From: Atherinomorus stipes
Taxonomy: Eukaryota; Chordata; Actinopteri; Atheriniformes; Atherinidae
NCBI GenBank assembly: GCA_023101725.1
Contig: JALJCO010003053.1
Coordinates: 1,371,501 to 1,435,500 of the forward strand
Length of the DNA stretch: 64,000 bases
Reading direction: 5' to 3'
The notes beneath the pieces were generated by a model. It was not told where the DNA came from and searched no databases. It saw only the letters and a list, made by a program, of their open reading frames with translations. Position numbers and translations under genes: made by a program. Shown one piece after another: positions 11,601-24,900 of this stretch (its first letter is position 1; every line of letters starts with the position of its first letter).

Positions 11601-14029
11601 ATCAGTCACTCACACTCACATAAAACCATTCACCCCATTGAAAAAAACACCGTACCACCCAGCAACTACCTCACACACCCCACCATGTACCCTCAAACAG
11701 CTTCCTGCCCAGTTTAACTATTTACAAATCCTTTTGTAAGTGGGTCTACAACAAATGCAGGCTTGAATAATGATTTTTGGTGACTGTGCCGTAACCAGTC
11801 TGGTTAAATAAAGGGGGCTGGTTAATCAGAAATAGTCCTCCCAAACAGCCTGGGTCATTTTTGGATGTGGTGAGGTCCATCTGTCTTTTCTTTGTTGACA
11901 TGCGGTGAGGGACCCATGTAGCAGACATGATCTATAACCTGGCAGAGGTCACTACTGCTTGGGGGGGGTAAACAAAAAAAAAAAAGAAGAAGAAGAAGCC
12001 ATTTTTTTCTATTTTTAAATCTTTTAGTCACTGTATTTTCTTTTCAAAACATTTACAAGATATTTCAAGGGGTGTGAAGGTTATTTTTGCTATCTGCTGA
12101 CATTCTGCTGCCTTGCTAATCTACAGTAGCTCTTTAGATTCTGCTGGTGTAGCTGAATAAAAGTGGACTGACATATTGGCACATACTGTAACTTGTAAAC
12201 AGGAATGTTCTCAGATGTTTTGGCTCTAGAAAATGAAACAAATTATGCAACAAGGATTATGTTTGAATTGTCAATGTGCTCTGATTGGCTCGAGAAGGAT
12301 AAAAAATTTTAAGTAAAGGAGGTACAGGTAATTTTTTTTTTTTTCATCGTCTAGTTTTCTTCCTTGTTAATCATCTAAAACAACCTCAGGAATCATTGAC
12401 TAATCAGGGGGTTATATTAAGATTTAATAAAGGTCTAGTACAAGCTGTCGGTGATGTTTTTTCTTTTTTTCTTTCTCTTTAATTTCAGCATGAAGTATTT
12501 CCCCACCAATACTGACTGGCAAAAACTGCAATCACAGCATCCCTGATAACAAGAGCACAGTTCTTTGTGCTTGCAAAAAGCTGACAACATTTGTATCATA
12601 ACCTCTTTTTCTGGAAAAGCTCCGTGTATCATCACAAGATAGACCTATCACACATCATCAGTTTGTTAATGAGAACAGCCTAGACAGAGGCGCTCACAGA
12701 TGCCTATCGAGGGCAGAAAACAAAAAGAGAATGTAAGTAAATACGGACTGTAATTAGTATGACAAGGTTGAAAAAACAGATAACACACCGCCGCAGCCCA
12801 AAGGCCTACGCTTTTGCACATGCACGTGCACATGTACGCTTTCACATGCACAGGACACACACAGACACTTGGTTGTACCCTCACATACACACTGAGAAAA
12901 AAATCAAACGTTTTAATCAGCTTGCTACAGCACATAATGAGGATCCACTAAGCCCCAGCTATCAGCTGCCATCGGCCACTTAGTTGTGCCTTCAAAGAGC
13001 TGATTTTTCACTTCTTCTACAACAAGCTTAACACGGTCGCTATCAAGAGGGGAAGGGAGTCTGAGCATGTGCAATAAAAACCTGAAAAAAGTCTGTGATG
13101 GTGCAGCAAGTGATATACAGTATATGCAGTAAAGCAAAGAGGCAATTATGTGAGAGTGGACAAGACAGTGCAGCCTCTTGGGAAAATGTGTAGGAGCGAT
13201 TTGTCACCATTGTGATTTACAGCATGGAAATACTAGAGCACAGTTGTCTTGGTCTCGGCTGGAGATCACATGAAAGCATATCACATGCCACGCCACAGCT
13301 CATAAATCTGACAGTACATGCAATGACCTTAAATACCTCACATAACCTGGCGCACTACATTACACTAACAGACTGTATCAAATTTACCTCTTGCCTTCGG
13401 TGCACACACACACACCTTGTGAGCGCACCTGGGCTAGCCACACCTGCTGCATAGCACAAAGCAATCGCATGAATCAGTCAAGTCAGTTACAGCTAGACTA
13501 GTTTCTGCAGAACTGCAGGTATTTCTGACTTCTTACTCAACTCTCCAGGTGTGTGTGTATGTGAGTGAGTCTAGGTAAGTGTACGTGAGGAAATGTACAG
13601 AATGTGTGCAGGTGGGCCTCCTGTTGTAGTTTCTGGCCTTCTGGCACAGCTCTGACCTCCCTGATGAGGACTCACAGCTCCAACCCTCCAGCTGGAGAAG
13701 TGATGACCCTGAGAAGAGAAAAACCAAGAGGCGATGTCCTTGTCTCCTTCCTGCCTGCCTTCTATACTGTGTCCTGATAAGGGGACATGCAGAACAGGGT
13801 CAACCTAGCAGAAGACATCAGGCTGAACAAACCCCTCAAATGACTTCTGGAAACCCAGCAATTCTTAGCTTAAATGTTCTTTAAAAACATATTCGTGATT
13901 AGTTTTGGTTAAACAGTCTATGTCCTTTACTTTCTCTATTAAGCAAGGTTTATTTGGGTGTTAATGAACAAACTATGCACTATACCAGCAATATACAAAT
14001 ATCTTTGCTTTTTTCCCGCACAAATTCAT

Positions 14030-14180
14030 CAATGTTCAGTACTGTACAAAGTCTTGTGCCGTCCCTCCTGTCTTTGTATATTCCCAGGAAGTTGGAAATT
14101 GGTGAAGCAGTTTACTGAAATGGATGGAGACATGTATGGAAATGTATTCAAAGCAGTGCTTGATGAGGCTTCTTAAAGGG
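14030..14180. repeat. Possible DNA-transposon end fragment
   Basis: CAGTACTGTACAAAGTCTTG followed by TGCCGTCCCTCCTGTCTTTG resembles a dispersed fish repeat of the form CAGTGCTGTGCAAAAGTCTT. Only one end is seen, and the placement rests on memory. The overlapping plus-strand frame (13958-14176) is not otherwise explained. Confidence 0.3.
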
Positions 14181-14281
14181 CATCACAAATATCTTATTTG
14201 GATCTTTATTGTCTTCTGTTGCTATTGATGTTCACCCCAATTCTGGCACTTCAGTTTTTCTTCTCTGTTTCCCTTTCTTAA

Positions 14282-15535
14282 AGGTACAGTCCAAAGTTCC
14301 CCCCGTAAAAAATAAATGTTAGACTTGAGCAAGTGAAATCCGTCTCAAACCTGCCTTTGGGCCTCTACTCCCGTGCCGTGGTGCGTTTGAATGCAACTCT
14401 CTCTCCCCCTGCCTGTAATTCACTCTTTTGCATGGTTTTGGTGTGTTAGGGACGTTTCTGGGTGGAGATTTCTGTTTATATCAGCAGCCAATGACAGAGC
14501 TAAGAGCATGAAATAAGCTCATGATTGGAGCAGACACCAGTCACTCGAACTCTCGAAGGAAAAAGAAAGAAAGAAAGAAAGAAAACACTGTGGATGCACC
14601 GAAGAAAAAGTAAGAGCTTCAGATAATGCACTTTGGAAAACCAGGTTAATAATAGTTTGGCTTGTACCTGCTTCTGAGCTCTGAAGGAGAAGCTTGAAGT
14701 TGAATAGGCTAGCTAGAACAAGGCGGCCGTTAGCCTGAGAGGGAGGAGCGCTAAGTTTGAATGCTGTTGTTTGCAAACAGAAACTCGGACTCCACCTTTA
14801 AAGATGCTATACCTGATATTGCACATTTTCAAACTGTAAGCCTAACCCCTAACTGTTTCTCCCAGTGAGAAACGCTCCTTCTCTCCCTTATACTCTCGTC
14901 CCACTCGACGTGCATGAAATGACACGAGGGAAACAGAGAAGGACACAGTCAAACCAGCAGAGGTAGCACCAGCAGCCGAGGACATAAAATACTACTAAAA
15001 AAAGAAAGGGATTGAAAAGATACCTGTCTAGGAGGACTACGGACAGTTTCCAGTCCACATTCAGTCCGAGGCCGTTCCGCTGTTCTCTACCTTCAGTACA
15101 ATCCACCGACATTTACAAAAAATTTATTCCTTCTTTGGTCTCTCTTGCGTTTCAAGTCTGTCTTATTATCAGTTTTGATCCTATTAGGTTGTTTTGTTAT
15201 ATAAACGGTGACAGCCAACGGAGGTATCGCGACTTTCCCTCCAGTGGACACCATGCGGTTCTTTACAAGAGCTGCCATGCCCGAGGGGAAGGCACCCCTC
15301 GTTAGGAAATGCTGTTACTGGCTGTTTGGAAACCGGAAGTTCTATAGAATGAACCCCACTGGCAGAGAAAAGCGTCACAACAGCGTTAGAAACCTGAACT
15401 AAAAGGCCTCGATTCATGCATATGGCAAAATCAATGAGTAATTTGTTGTTATAAAATTAACTCTTTTACCACATAATATACCATGTAGAAAGCATTTTTT
15501 GTAGAGAGATAAGAATAAAATCAGGTACAGTGCCT
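14282..15535. mobile_element. TTAA-flanked non-autonomous DNA element (1.25 kb)
   Basis: The element is bounded on both sides by TTAA (14278-14281 and 15536-15539), the target site of piggyBac- and Kolobok-type transposons. The short terminal inverted repeats are AGGTACAGT on the left and AGGCACTGT (reverse complement) on the right. The inside is richer in CpG than the surrounding intron, suggesting a fairly young insertion, and contains an AAAG microsatellite near 14562. No transposase is recognisable. A 64-codon plus-strand frame (15208-15402) is not assignable. Confidence 0.7.
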
Positions 15536-16499
15536 TTAAGGATGGCTTCCTGGTGGCCACCCTTTTAATGGAGACCATTTCTGATGAAGTTTCACAGAAC
15601 AACAGATGGATCAACTGATTATTAAAATCTCTTAGGTCATGTGTAAGGTCTTTGCTGGATTTCTGTTCTGCTTCTTAAAGTCACTTTCAGATATTTCATT
15701 TGCTGTAGATTGTTTATTAAGGCAGCAGTCTTGTCTTTTGGCCACCGCTTGTCCACTCTGAACTTTTTTTTAAGTACATATCGCATGATATGTAATATTT
15801 TAAGTATTTAATGAAAAACTCTTTGGGAAACCCCTTGTTGATGCAAAAATCAAATCAAATGAATTTCAAGCTAACTGCTTTGTATATGGTATTTTTATAA
15901 ATGTATAGAAAGAAATGGTAACAAACAAGATATGTTTGTGACTGGCTGCTAATAAAAAAAGAGCCAATTTCAACATCACCGGTTCATCCCGTAAGTTTTA
16001 TGCCTTCTCTATGTATGAATAATTCATAGCCCCGTGTTAAGCGGTTTACCAAAAAAGTCTTCTGAAAATGGTCAAGTTCAGACACTGGACTAAAAATAAG
16101 TTAAAATGAAAACTTTTGAAAGAGCTTCAAAAAGCCCAAAGAACTGTTATTGAAGACCGTTTAAGTTATTAAAAGAAAGTTTGAGTCTTTGGAAGCAAAG
16201 AATAAAGAACTAGAGATGGCTCAAGAATTTAAGACAGCATTATAGCCCACCTTTACAGCTCTGTCTTCAATGTTCAGTGTAGCCCACTAGAACCTACATA
16301 GACATTTTCTATCTTCAAGTTTCAAAAAAACAAAACAAAAAAAAAATAGCTGCTCGTGCAGAAAATCCTGTATGGAGTATTTTTGTTTCTCCCCTTAATC
16401 ACTGTGTATAATCTTATAAACAACACTAATATGAAAATTGTGGTCTGACAAAGTGTGGCTCAGTCTGTCAGATAGGAGCCATCCCATCAAACGTAAAGC

Positions 16500-16760
16500 A
16501 AATGAACCCAAGCCTCTGTTGTGTAACATCCGGTGCAGCCTGCTGTAAAATAAATGATGCTGTTAGCTGCAGTCTCGCAGGTGAAATGTGCTGCTGCTAC
16601 AATTATTCTAATGCCAGCATGCCAGAATGCCAGTGCTACCAAATGCTGCTGTCAACCCAGGGGTTTAATTAGTTTGGCACATGTGCCACTTATAATCACC
16701 TGCCATTACCAGCTCTGGCTGCATCTGCTTACACGTCTGTCAGTGGCAGGCAGGCAGGCT
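16500..16760. promoter_or_regulatory. Candidate conserved element in FTO intron 7
   Basis: Contains AATAAATGATGCTGTTAGC, ACAATTATTCTAATGCC, GGGTTTAATTAGTTTGGC and CTTATAATCACC, followed by a short GGCA repeat at the right edge. Inferred from texture. Confidence 0.28.
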
Positions 16761-17499
16761 GTGTATGTGTGTTTAGGTTACTGAGGTTTCCACAGACAGT
16801 GAATGTATATTTTGGCAACTGAACAACAGCCTAAACCGACCTGCAGTCTAGACACAAAGGATTCAGCGGTAACATTCGCTATGATGCACATGTATTTACT
16901 TACACATACCTATGGAGAAAAAAAGGAATCCAACACAGCTGTCTTTACTTTTACATCTATATTAAACAGCCTTATCTGTCAACTGCAGTGAGGACAATTT
17001 TATTAGTCATACAAACGTGTCAGCGGTCCATCTATGCAGGTGCATTTTGAAAACAGAAGGGTGCAGGGCTTCATAGTGTCAAACTGCATTGTGAATAGAG
17101 CTGCACCTGGGGCTGAATACATCTCATTGCAATTTCATGAGAGCTGGAAGAGGAGGAAGGAGGAAAAAAAACAACAAAAAACTTCAGGGCCGCCAAGTGT
17201 ATCTCGACCCAAAATGGGAGAAATGGAAGTTAAAAGTGAATCGTTCACTCCCCCTGGCACAGACGTGGCTACCTCTGGGGCTGGAGGAGGAAGAGGAGGA
17301 GGAAAGAGCAGGTGAAGAGGAGCCCTCTGGCTCTCACCGCCATGTGACCAATGAGCACAATATCTAAGGGATGGACCACGGGCTGTGTGTTTAAGCAGTT
17401 CACGAATAAGTGTTTTTGTGTGTACACAATTTTGCATGCACAGCAGAGCACATGCAACCGTTGCCACTGACTTATAGACTCGGATCTTCAGATTCACCT

Positions 17500-17760
17500 A
17501 TGTCTGCTGCAGTACAATGGCTCTAACTATCCCTATTATATCCACAAAGTTCCCATTTAGTACTAAACCAAAGCTTCAATATTGTGCCGGCTCAAAACAT
17601 CTGTTGGGGACTTGTGTGGCTACACTAATTACAAATATCTGCAGTAATCCTGCGCCGATAAGAGAGTCATTACTCCACCAGACATTTATCACTATGGGAT
17701 TGATGACCCATTTCAGAGGCAGCCTTTGTATGGGGAAGTGAAATCGCTGATATCCCTTTT
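17500..17760. promoter_or_regulatory. Candidate conserved enhancer in FTO intron 7
   Basis: Repeat-free block with CACTAATTACAAATATCTGC, GCAGTAATCCTGCGCCGATA and GAGTCATTACTCC. No open frame of interest. Confidence 0.3.
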
Positions 17761-20700
17761 ATCCTACATCACTGTTGAAGCGATCCATTCGTCAGGAGGC
17801 AAGCTAGTTAGAACTGTAATTAACAGCTATGGACTTTGGCCCTAATAGAATTTTTGCAGGAAACTGCAGATTGACGGAGGAGGAGGTGAGGGAGGGAGTT
17901 TCACTGTGTTTGTCTTTTCTTACTAATTGCCGCTTTGAGTGGCTGTCTGTCGAGAAGAAGCGCTCTATGCTGTGTCAAGAAAATGCCAAAACAGCACTCT
18001 GGCTTCTTCCAAACGCAAAAGTTCTGTAAATATGTAAACATGTAAGCACAAGCATTCAGAGATGTGCAGGCACAGGTACACCGCTTCGATAAAACCGCCA
18101 CACACACAAATTTATAGGTCATATGTAAAATATGCATTTCCCTGCTAGAGTCACGGGTTTCCTGTGAGGTTTTTTTTTTTTTTTTCTTTTTTTTTTTTGA
18201 TCTGAAGCACGCTTAAGCATCCACTCACCAACACATGCAAAGAGTGGAACAGCAGATGATCACAGTAGGTGAGGACTAAAGGTCTGGCCACCTGCCGACT
18301 GCGTCCCGTCTTTGTAGCAGTAATGAACAGAGACAGCTTGGGGACCGCCCTGTGAGTTTGTCCCCCCGCCCAGTCTCCCTGCTTCAGGGCAGAGCTGGGG
18401 GCCCCGAGGTGACAAGGATGCCAGAGATGTTCCACACACTGACAGGCAGGTCTTACCTGGACAACCTGCTGTACACATTGGCCCAGAGACACACATGGAG
18501 CACAGGGACGTACGGGAAGGTAGACAAAAAGGTGCACGTGCATGACGTATACTTGTGCACACTGTAACTGTTCACGTGTTCACACACCTACATGTTTGAA
18601 GCGAACAGCAGCGCACACCCACGTACCTACTCGCACGCTGACCCAGTGTAATTCCTCCAGCACACGGCCTGTGACAGGAGCAGCTGCGGCCGCTACGGCA
18701 GACAGATGAAATTTTCATAACTATCTCCTCCAACTTCCATCCTCACCTTCAGGATAATTTATGACCCGCCTGCCAGCCTTGAAGACACAATATGCTTGCA
18801 ATGAAATGAAGTGTTCCTGCAGTGTAGGTTATAATTAACAGAGAAAGAGAGAAAGATGTGTGTATGTGGAGTCGGAGGTGGTGGCGTGTGAGTGTGTGTG
18901 TTTTTTTTTTTTTTAAGGAATGCATGTGGTGTGCATGCATGCATTACATCCATGTGTACGCACTACACAGCACATACATTACTATGTTAGTTATAGGAAT
19001 TCAACATTGCATGGCAGCGCAAACATAATTAACATCCAAACACGTGCTTGTAGCAAACCACACAAAAAACAATCTGAAACTTTAAAAGCATCTGTTGTGG
19101 TGGTTGTTTGCACGTTTACTCAGCCCAACTCATATTCTGTCATGGCTGCGAATGTTCTCATTAGCTAACTAAATAAATCTTTTTTTCAATACAGAGACGA
19201 ATTAGTCGAGTTTCATCTTATGTGCTATAAGGAGAACTGCTATCCAACCAAGGACAAACCAGACTTAAATGACATAAGCTGTGTGGTGAGGACAGTGTTT
19301 TCGGTGCGAACAACTTCCATTGCCTCATAATGCCACTTTGTTGCTGTTTGTTTCACATGCCTGCCACACACCCGTACCCAATCATGCCCTATCAGCTCTC
19401 TGGGATGTTGGGTTTGACCAGAAAGAATGTCCTGGTTTGCCTGACTACCAATGAAACAGGCCCTAACCCCCCCACCCCTCACCACATTGTCTTTTCCAAA
19501 CAGAAACCTTGTTTCCATATTAAAAAAGGCAGCCTTTAATAGGCAACTGAGTCTGCAACAAGTGTGTTTAAATGTCTGTGGGACTTTTAATGACACTTTT
19601 AACTCTCCCTTTCCATGCCACATTCCACTGACAAGTTCTTGTGAAATGCATAATTATGAAATGATTGTTTCAATTAAAACCTGTCAATAATTTATTTTAC
19701 TTCTGAGTCACGTCAAGGATAAGCAGAGATATATAACATGGAGGGAGTGTTCACTGCAAACTTTCCAGTCCCACACTTAACCGCAGAGCGAGAGAAAGCA
19801 TGTAACTCACTGGCTAATTACTGAGTTGTTTAAGAACCGGGCAAGATAGCAGTAAGTGCATATTTATATGGGTAAACCTTGTTTGCACAGTAAGTAGAAA
19901 GGTAACGAAATGGAATCATCAGTCATCTTGTTCAAAGCACATTCCTGCGAGAATAAGACATACTCTGATGTACTTCCCAGCCTTGGAGCAAACTAAGATG
20001 GGAGGACGATCGCTACGGCAACAGCAGCTGTGAGCTTCTGCTGAGGTCAGGTCATGTTATGCATAACTGACTGATTGCTTAACAAGGGTGGGTGCATGAG
20101 AAAAGAATTCATAATTTACAGTCAAACACACCTCACAAACACCCAGGCCACAGGCAATCTCACTGCAAGAATGTACCCGCTCTTAGGGACCACACAGACA
20201 TGTTTTAGATAAAGACAGACAAATTAGACGACAGCATCTTAGGCTAACCACTGCGCTTGCGCTAATTACAGGCTGGCTAGTGATGAAAGAGGCGGTTGAC
20301 ATGTCGTTATTTGTTTTCTCCTTCAGTGCCCTGAACCAAGTAAACATGACATTGTAGATGACACTAACAATACGTGGCACAACGCAAAAAGGTAAGTGCA
20401 ACAGAGAAAGAGTTGTGAGTTGAGGGTTCCACCCACCACACGCAGGTGTTTGCCCACCAACGCAGAGAACAAACCCTTGAGGTAAACGGAAACTAGGGCG
20501 CAGCAAGCAAAACTTTTGGCTGTTAACATATGCCAATGAAAACAAACTGAGCTAACCCTGTTTGTGCCGCTTTGCAAAAGAAGAAAAAAGAAGAATGCCG
20601 TTGTTGTGAGGCAAATGTGAGGTTGGCTTCAGGGAAATTTAATTAACATGTCACCTCAAACTACTGCAACTTACCCCACACAGATGTTGTTGACAACATG

Positions 20701-21147
20701 CCCAGACCAACCTACCCCAAGCACAATGCTTTTATAGTATCAGTCCAAAACCCAACCATTAATGGTTCTTAGGAACAGCTTGACACCACTTTATCATCAC
20801 CCAGACTCAACTGTTTCCAAGACATATACATGTGTTAACCAGTCAGATTCCAGCACATTAAAATGAAGCTCCTGACTGACACAGAGCCAAGACTGTAAAT
20901 TCCAGAAGTCTCCAGGACTGAGTTTTACCCTGGATCAGAAAAAAATCTTAGTCACCAAATTCCTTCCATGATCAATCTCACCCCAGTCATGACTCTTGAT
21001 CAACAAGAGTCATGCAACGTTAATCTGACCAGCAGTGGTTAGTTCAGAATTAAACTGCAGGATTGCCGATCTTGTGTATGCGAGCAGCTGCTAACAATTC
21101 AAGTTCAGCAGCTTTATCAGTGAAAGGTTGTGTGATATTTATCTTAA

Positions 21148-21954
21148 AGGAGTGATGACATAACAGTTAAAAACTAGTTTATGTTGTTGGCATTACTTTA
21201 TATGTAAATACTCCAAAGAAAAAAACGGCATTTTTTACAGCGGAGTATTGTTTTGAAACGCCAGACCTCACTTCCTCAGTGATACAGTTGGGTCCGGTGA
21301 TGATATGGAGCTTTACCCGGAGACCACGTTGACTTCATTTTGATTGGCTACACCTTATTTCGCTATGACCTTATTTAGAGAATCTAGGTCATGCTGCGGT
21401 CGGAGTTTGCTAAAGGCTAACTGCTAGCAACATGGGCAGTTCAGATAGTGAGCTACGTTTATCAGACAAGACAGCATTTAGAAAATAAATAAACTTACAG
21501 GTAATGACAAGGTTGTGGTCGCCTCCCTCAGTGTTACTGCAGAAGTTTGCTTTTAAATCCATTTGTTTGAAAATCCAGACCTGACTGCAGAGAAGTTACT
21601 ACTAGCTCCATACATGCAGCTGAATCAGACAGGGAGGGGAGGGGGGGGGGGAGCGGACGGTGCATAAACCGTTAGGAGAGAGAGAGAGAGAGGGGGGGGG
21701 GGGGGGGGGGGGGGGGGCGTTTACTTGATAGTGTGCTCTTATTGGAGCAATTAAATTACGTAGAATGATAGAACTACGTAGAATGATAGCCTGCTGTCTG
21801 ATTCAACTGTTTCTGAGCAGAGAGACAAAGCTGACAGACCATAAACAGGAACTTTGATTCTCACTCTGGACATTCACATGGCCTCATCAGTGCACAATAG
21901 ATCATATTATACACCCAAAACCCCAGAAAAGTTAAATTTTATGTCATGGCACCT
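21148..21954. mobile_element. TTAA-flanked non-autonomous DNA element (0.8 kb)
   Basis: TTAA lies on both sides (21144-21147 and 21955-21958). The termini are AGGAGTGATGACATAAC and, reverse-complemented, AGGTGCCATGACATAAA, so ~13 of 17 positions match. Inside is a CpG-containing stretch ending in a short frame starting MGSSDSELRL at 21432, a GA/G microsatellite (21676-21717) and a local duplication of CTACGTAGAATGATAG around 21755-21790. It resembles 14282-15535 in target site and in the first three terminal bases. Superfamily (Kolobok or piggyBac) is undecided. Confidence 0.75.
21676..21717 (+). repeat. (GA)n plus 26-base G run
   Basis: Alternating GA is followed by 26 consecutive G (21692-21717), inside the TTAA element. 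A second shorter G run lies near 21641. A purine-only tract like this could form G-quadruplex or triplex structures. Confidence 0.95.
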
Positions 21955-24900
21955 TTAAAGTAGTTTTTGCTTGTTTGATAGACAAGTGACCAAACTCACT
22001 TTGTCAATGTTAGATGACCAGATTATGTCTTTACTAAAAGCACAATGACAAGTTAAGCCTGATAAACCCTTGAGTGTGTAAAATGAGGGGCAACATAACA
22101 GCAATCCCAAGTAGTCTTGCATCCATTTCTAAGGCTTTAAGGAGGTCATTGGCTACATTAGACAAGGGTATGATCTGTCCATCTTCATTGTGGGCATGAC
22201 ACCAACAATCTTTCCAACTCCCATCTGGGATAGAGGACCATTCATTGTCTACCATCTCCCTTGCCCGCCCCCTGTGCAGGAATCAGGGCGGGGTCTGTCA
22301 GAGACAGCACAAAAGAAATGTCACCACTCCGGGAATGAAGTGCCAGCCAATGAAGGTCTCTCTCCTCCTTTTTTCTGTGTCACTATGCATCTCCACAGGG
22401 GTGCAACTGGTAGCTGACAACGCTGGTGGGGTCATCCCTAGCCGGGCACAGTTTCAACCTCTCAGGCCCCTTTTGGCCCCTGGTGACCTTTGGTTTTGAT
22501 GACAGACTGGACTTTTTGTAAAGCAGCAGCCTGTCCAGGTGAGGACAAGAGAGGATGACAATGGAAGGAAATATAAAGCCGATGGAGGCTGGGAGACAGC
22601 CCCACAGGTCATGGGTCAAGCTGGACAGCTGAGTGATGAGTGCAGCTGTGGACACGTGGACCTCCTCCTCTGTCCTTTAGCTCTGCTTGCCATGTCAGCT
22701 GATGTTTCCTTTGTTTTGAGATAAAGACCTCACTAACTCCATACAATTTGGAGAGAAGTAATAAACACATGCAACAGATGTACCATACTGCAGACTGCTA
22801 GTGTAAAAGCCATCATGGTGACATCATCACTAGTTCAGTTTGTCAAGACTGTTTTTTCAAAGAGTCACCGAAACCAAACTGCAAAAGAATACATAATCAA
22901 CAAAAAAGTTGTTTCTTTAACTAAATTTAAAAAAAATAAAAATAAAAATAAAACATTTAAATAAAACCATAAACATATGTTAATAATTACATAGAGAGAA
23001 CTAGATCTCATTTATCTGGACAGACTAATTTCACCTACCATATGTCCCTGGTCATATACCCTAAATCCTAAAATAAGGCATCTTTTTTTTTTTTGTTTTG
23101 TTTTTGTTTATTTCTTTTTTTAATCCCTTTCCAATCTAAGGTGCACATGGACCATGGCACAAATGAAAATGACTCCTTTTTTTCAAACCTTGTAATGCAT
23201 TGCTATCCTCAGTGCCTCCAACCTACACTGATTCACACACCCTGAGCTGTCCAACTGTTTCCGATGCCAAAGGTCAATGGCTGCCTCCTCTCCTACTGTT
23301 CAAACCTGAGAGATGGGAGGACAGGGTTTCCCAAGTCAGGCACAGACCCTGCTTTAGGTCATAAACACCTCCGCCTGTCTGCCCTCCTCTTCTCTCCTCC
23401 ATTGAGGTGAGTTGGGTTTGCACTCTGTTAATCTTTCACTACAGGCCTGCTCGCTTTTACACCGGCCCACTGGAGAACAGAGGGGAAGAAAGAAAGGGGG
23501 TAGTAAAGGACAAGAGTGGATAAAAGAGCAGGAAGAAAAAGCCATAGAGAGGGCCAGATGGGCACCTTCACAGTCCATTTATCAAACCCAATGTGGCCCT
23601 TCTCTCCCCTCCCTGCTGCTCTCATGTCCTAAACCCCCATGTAATTCTGTAATGATTTTCATTATCATATAATGACCTTACAAAGCCTACAGCAGTTTGC
23701 ATGGTCAGTACAAAACTCACAGCTGTTCCCTTCAGTGTTTGCTAGCCGTCTGTGACAAAGCTTTTGTCGTTGTTTTTTTCCCCGTTGACCTGAGCAGCGA
23801 CTTCTAGGATCTGCAGGGTCAACATAGGATTATCTCATTCAGAGGGGTGATAGCCATACTGTAAGCAAGCAAGACTGAAGACAGCCTTAAACAAAGTGCA
23901 GTAAGCATTGTTCATAGGTAAAAATAATAATGATAATAATGAAAACACTTCTCAAAACAAAACTACAGAAGACTGCAGACAGAGGGATCTTCTGTGTATG
24001 CTCTTCCTGCCTGAATGCTTTATTAACTGTAACTGCATAGATGAGAAACATGATCTATGAATTTTTAAAACCTAAAACGTCCCTGATTCCACCGGGATGT
24101 GCCATTTCCTATCCTAATAGGCCTGTTCCCTGGAGGTTGTGTCGTGCTCTTCAATCTGCACTTCCTGTGTGGCATACTGAACTGCTCTGCTGCGGTACAG
24201 TCACCCACCCACATAATAATCCATCTATTTCCAGGGTACTCACGGGGCATTTACCGAAGGGACATGGAGGGCAGCATCTATCAAAGAATTCACCATGTGC
24301 ATCGGGAAAACCCAGTTACCAGAAAGGCTCATAAGAATAAAAAAGCTCTCATAACTTGGTTGGCTCAGAGTGAATGAATGGACTGCTTCTGCTTGCACGC
24401 TGAGTCCAGGCATCACTCACTCTGAGTGCCTATAAGTCACTTGTGAAGAACCACTGGTCACCGGGTCCAATTCCTCTTTCTTTCCTCCTTGCTTGTGCTA
24501 AAAATGCCCCTGAGAAAGAAAATGGCAGCAAGCAGGCCCACGTTCCAGAGCGTAGAGTACTGCTAAAACTGCTGTTTAAGAAAGAAAAGTCAGCAAACTT
24601 AATCAATCAGTGCTGGTTGTGTATGTTTATGGGCCTCTAGCAAGCGGCATCAATCATGCTTTTCCTTTTGTTTTTTACCGTTCCTTCAGCAAGTATTATG
24701 TGCTGAGTGGAAACCATGGAAACAACAGGCAGTGTCATGATAAAAGCTCGCCTGTTGAATATTGTGCTGCAATCTAATTAGAACCCTGAATATGAAAAAG
24801 CAGCAAACTGAATCAGCAGATTAGTTCGAGAAGTCCTATTTTAGTGAGTGCTCTTATGAAAATATATGAGGGTTTGAATAAATTTGACTGAAGTCAACTA

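Larger units (their letters stand above)
1..14281 (-). other. FTO intron 7 (or 8), distal part
   Basis: If exon 8 lies outside the window this is still intron 7. It contains A runs, a Tc1-like MITE (2485-2945), a promoter-like patch with a perfect CRE (3090-3280), a Tc1 transposase relic (5545-5725) and a candidate conserved block (8480-8665). 3650-4700 is AT-rich with one 105-codon frame (4377-4694, minus) that has no recognisable domain. Assignment to FTO rests on not having found the terminal exons. Confidence 0.55.
15536..21147 (-). other. FTO intron 7, segment between the two TTAA elements
   Basis: This is mostly unique-looking intron sequence. 16500-16760 and 17500-17760 are repeat-poor with homeodomain-type sites. 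18171-18200 is a T-rich run. 15960-16240 has a decayed frame with coiled-coil-like residues that might be a LINE remnant, but it is too broken to assign. Confidence 0.6.

Noticed and set aside
15960..16240. Possible LINE remnant with coiled-coil-like residues
   Set aside because: The frame is broken by several stops and no reverse-transcriptase or endonuclease motif is present.
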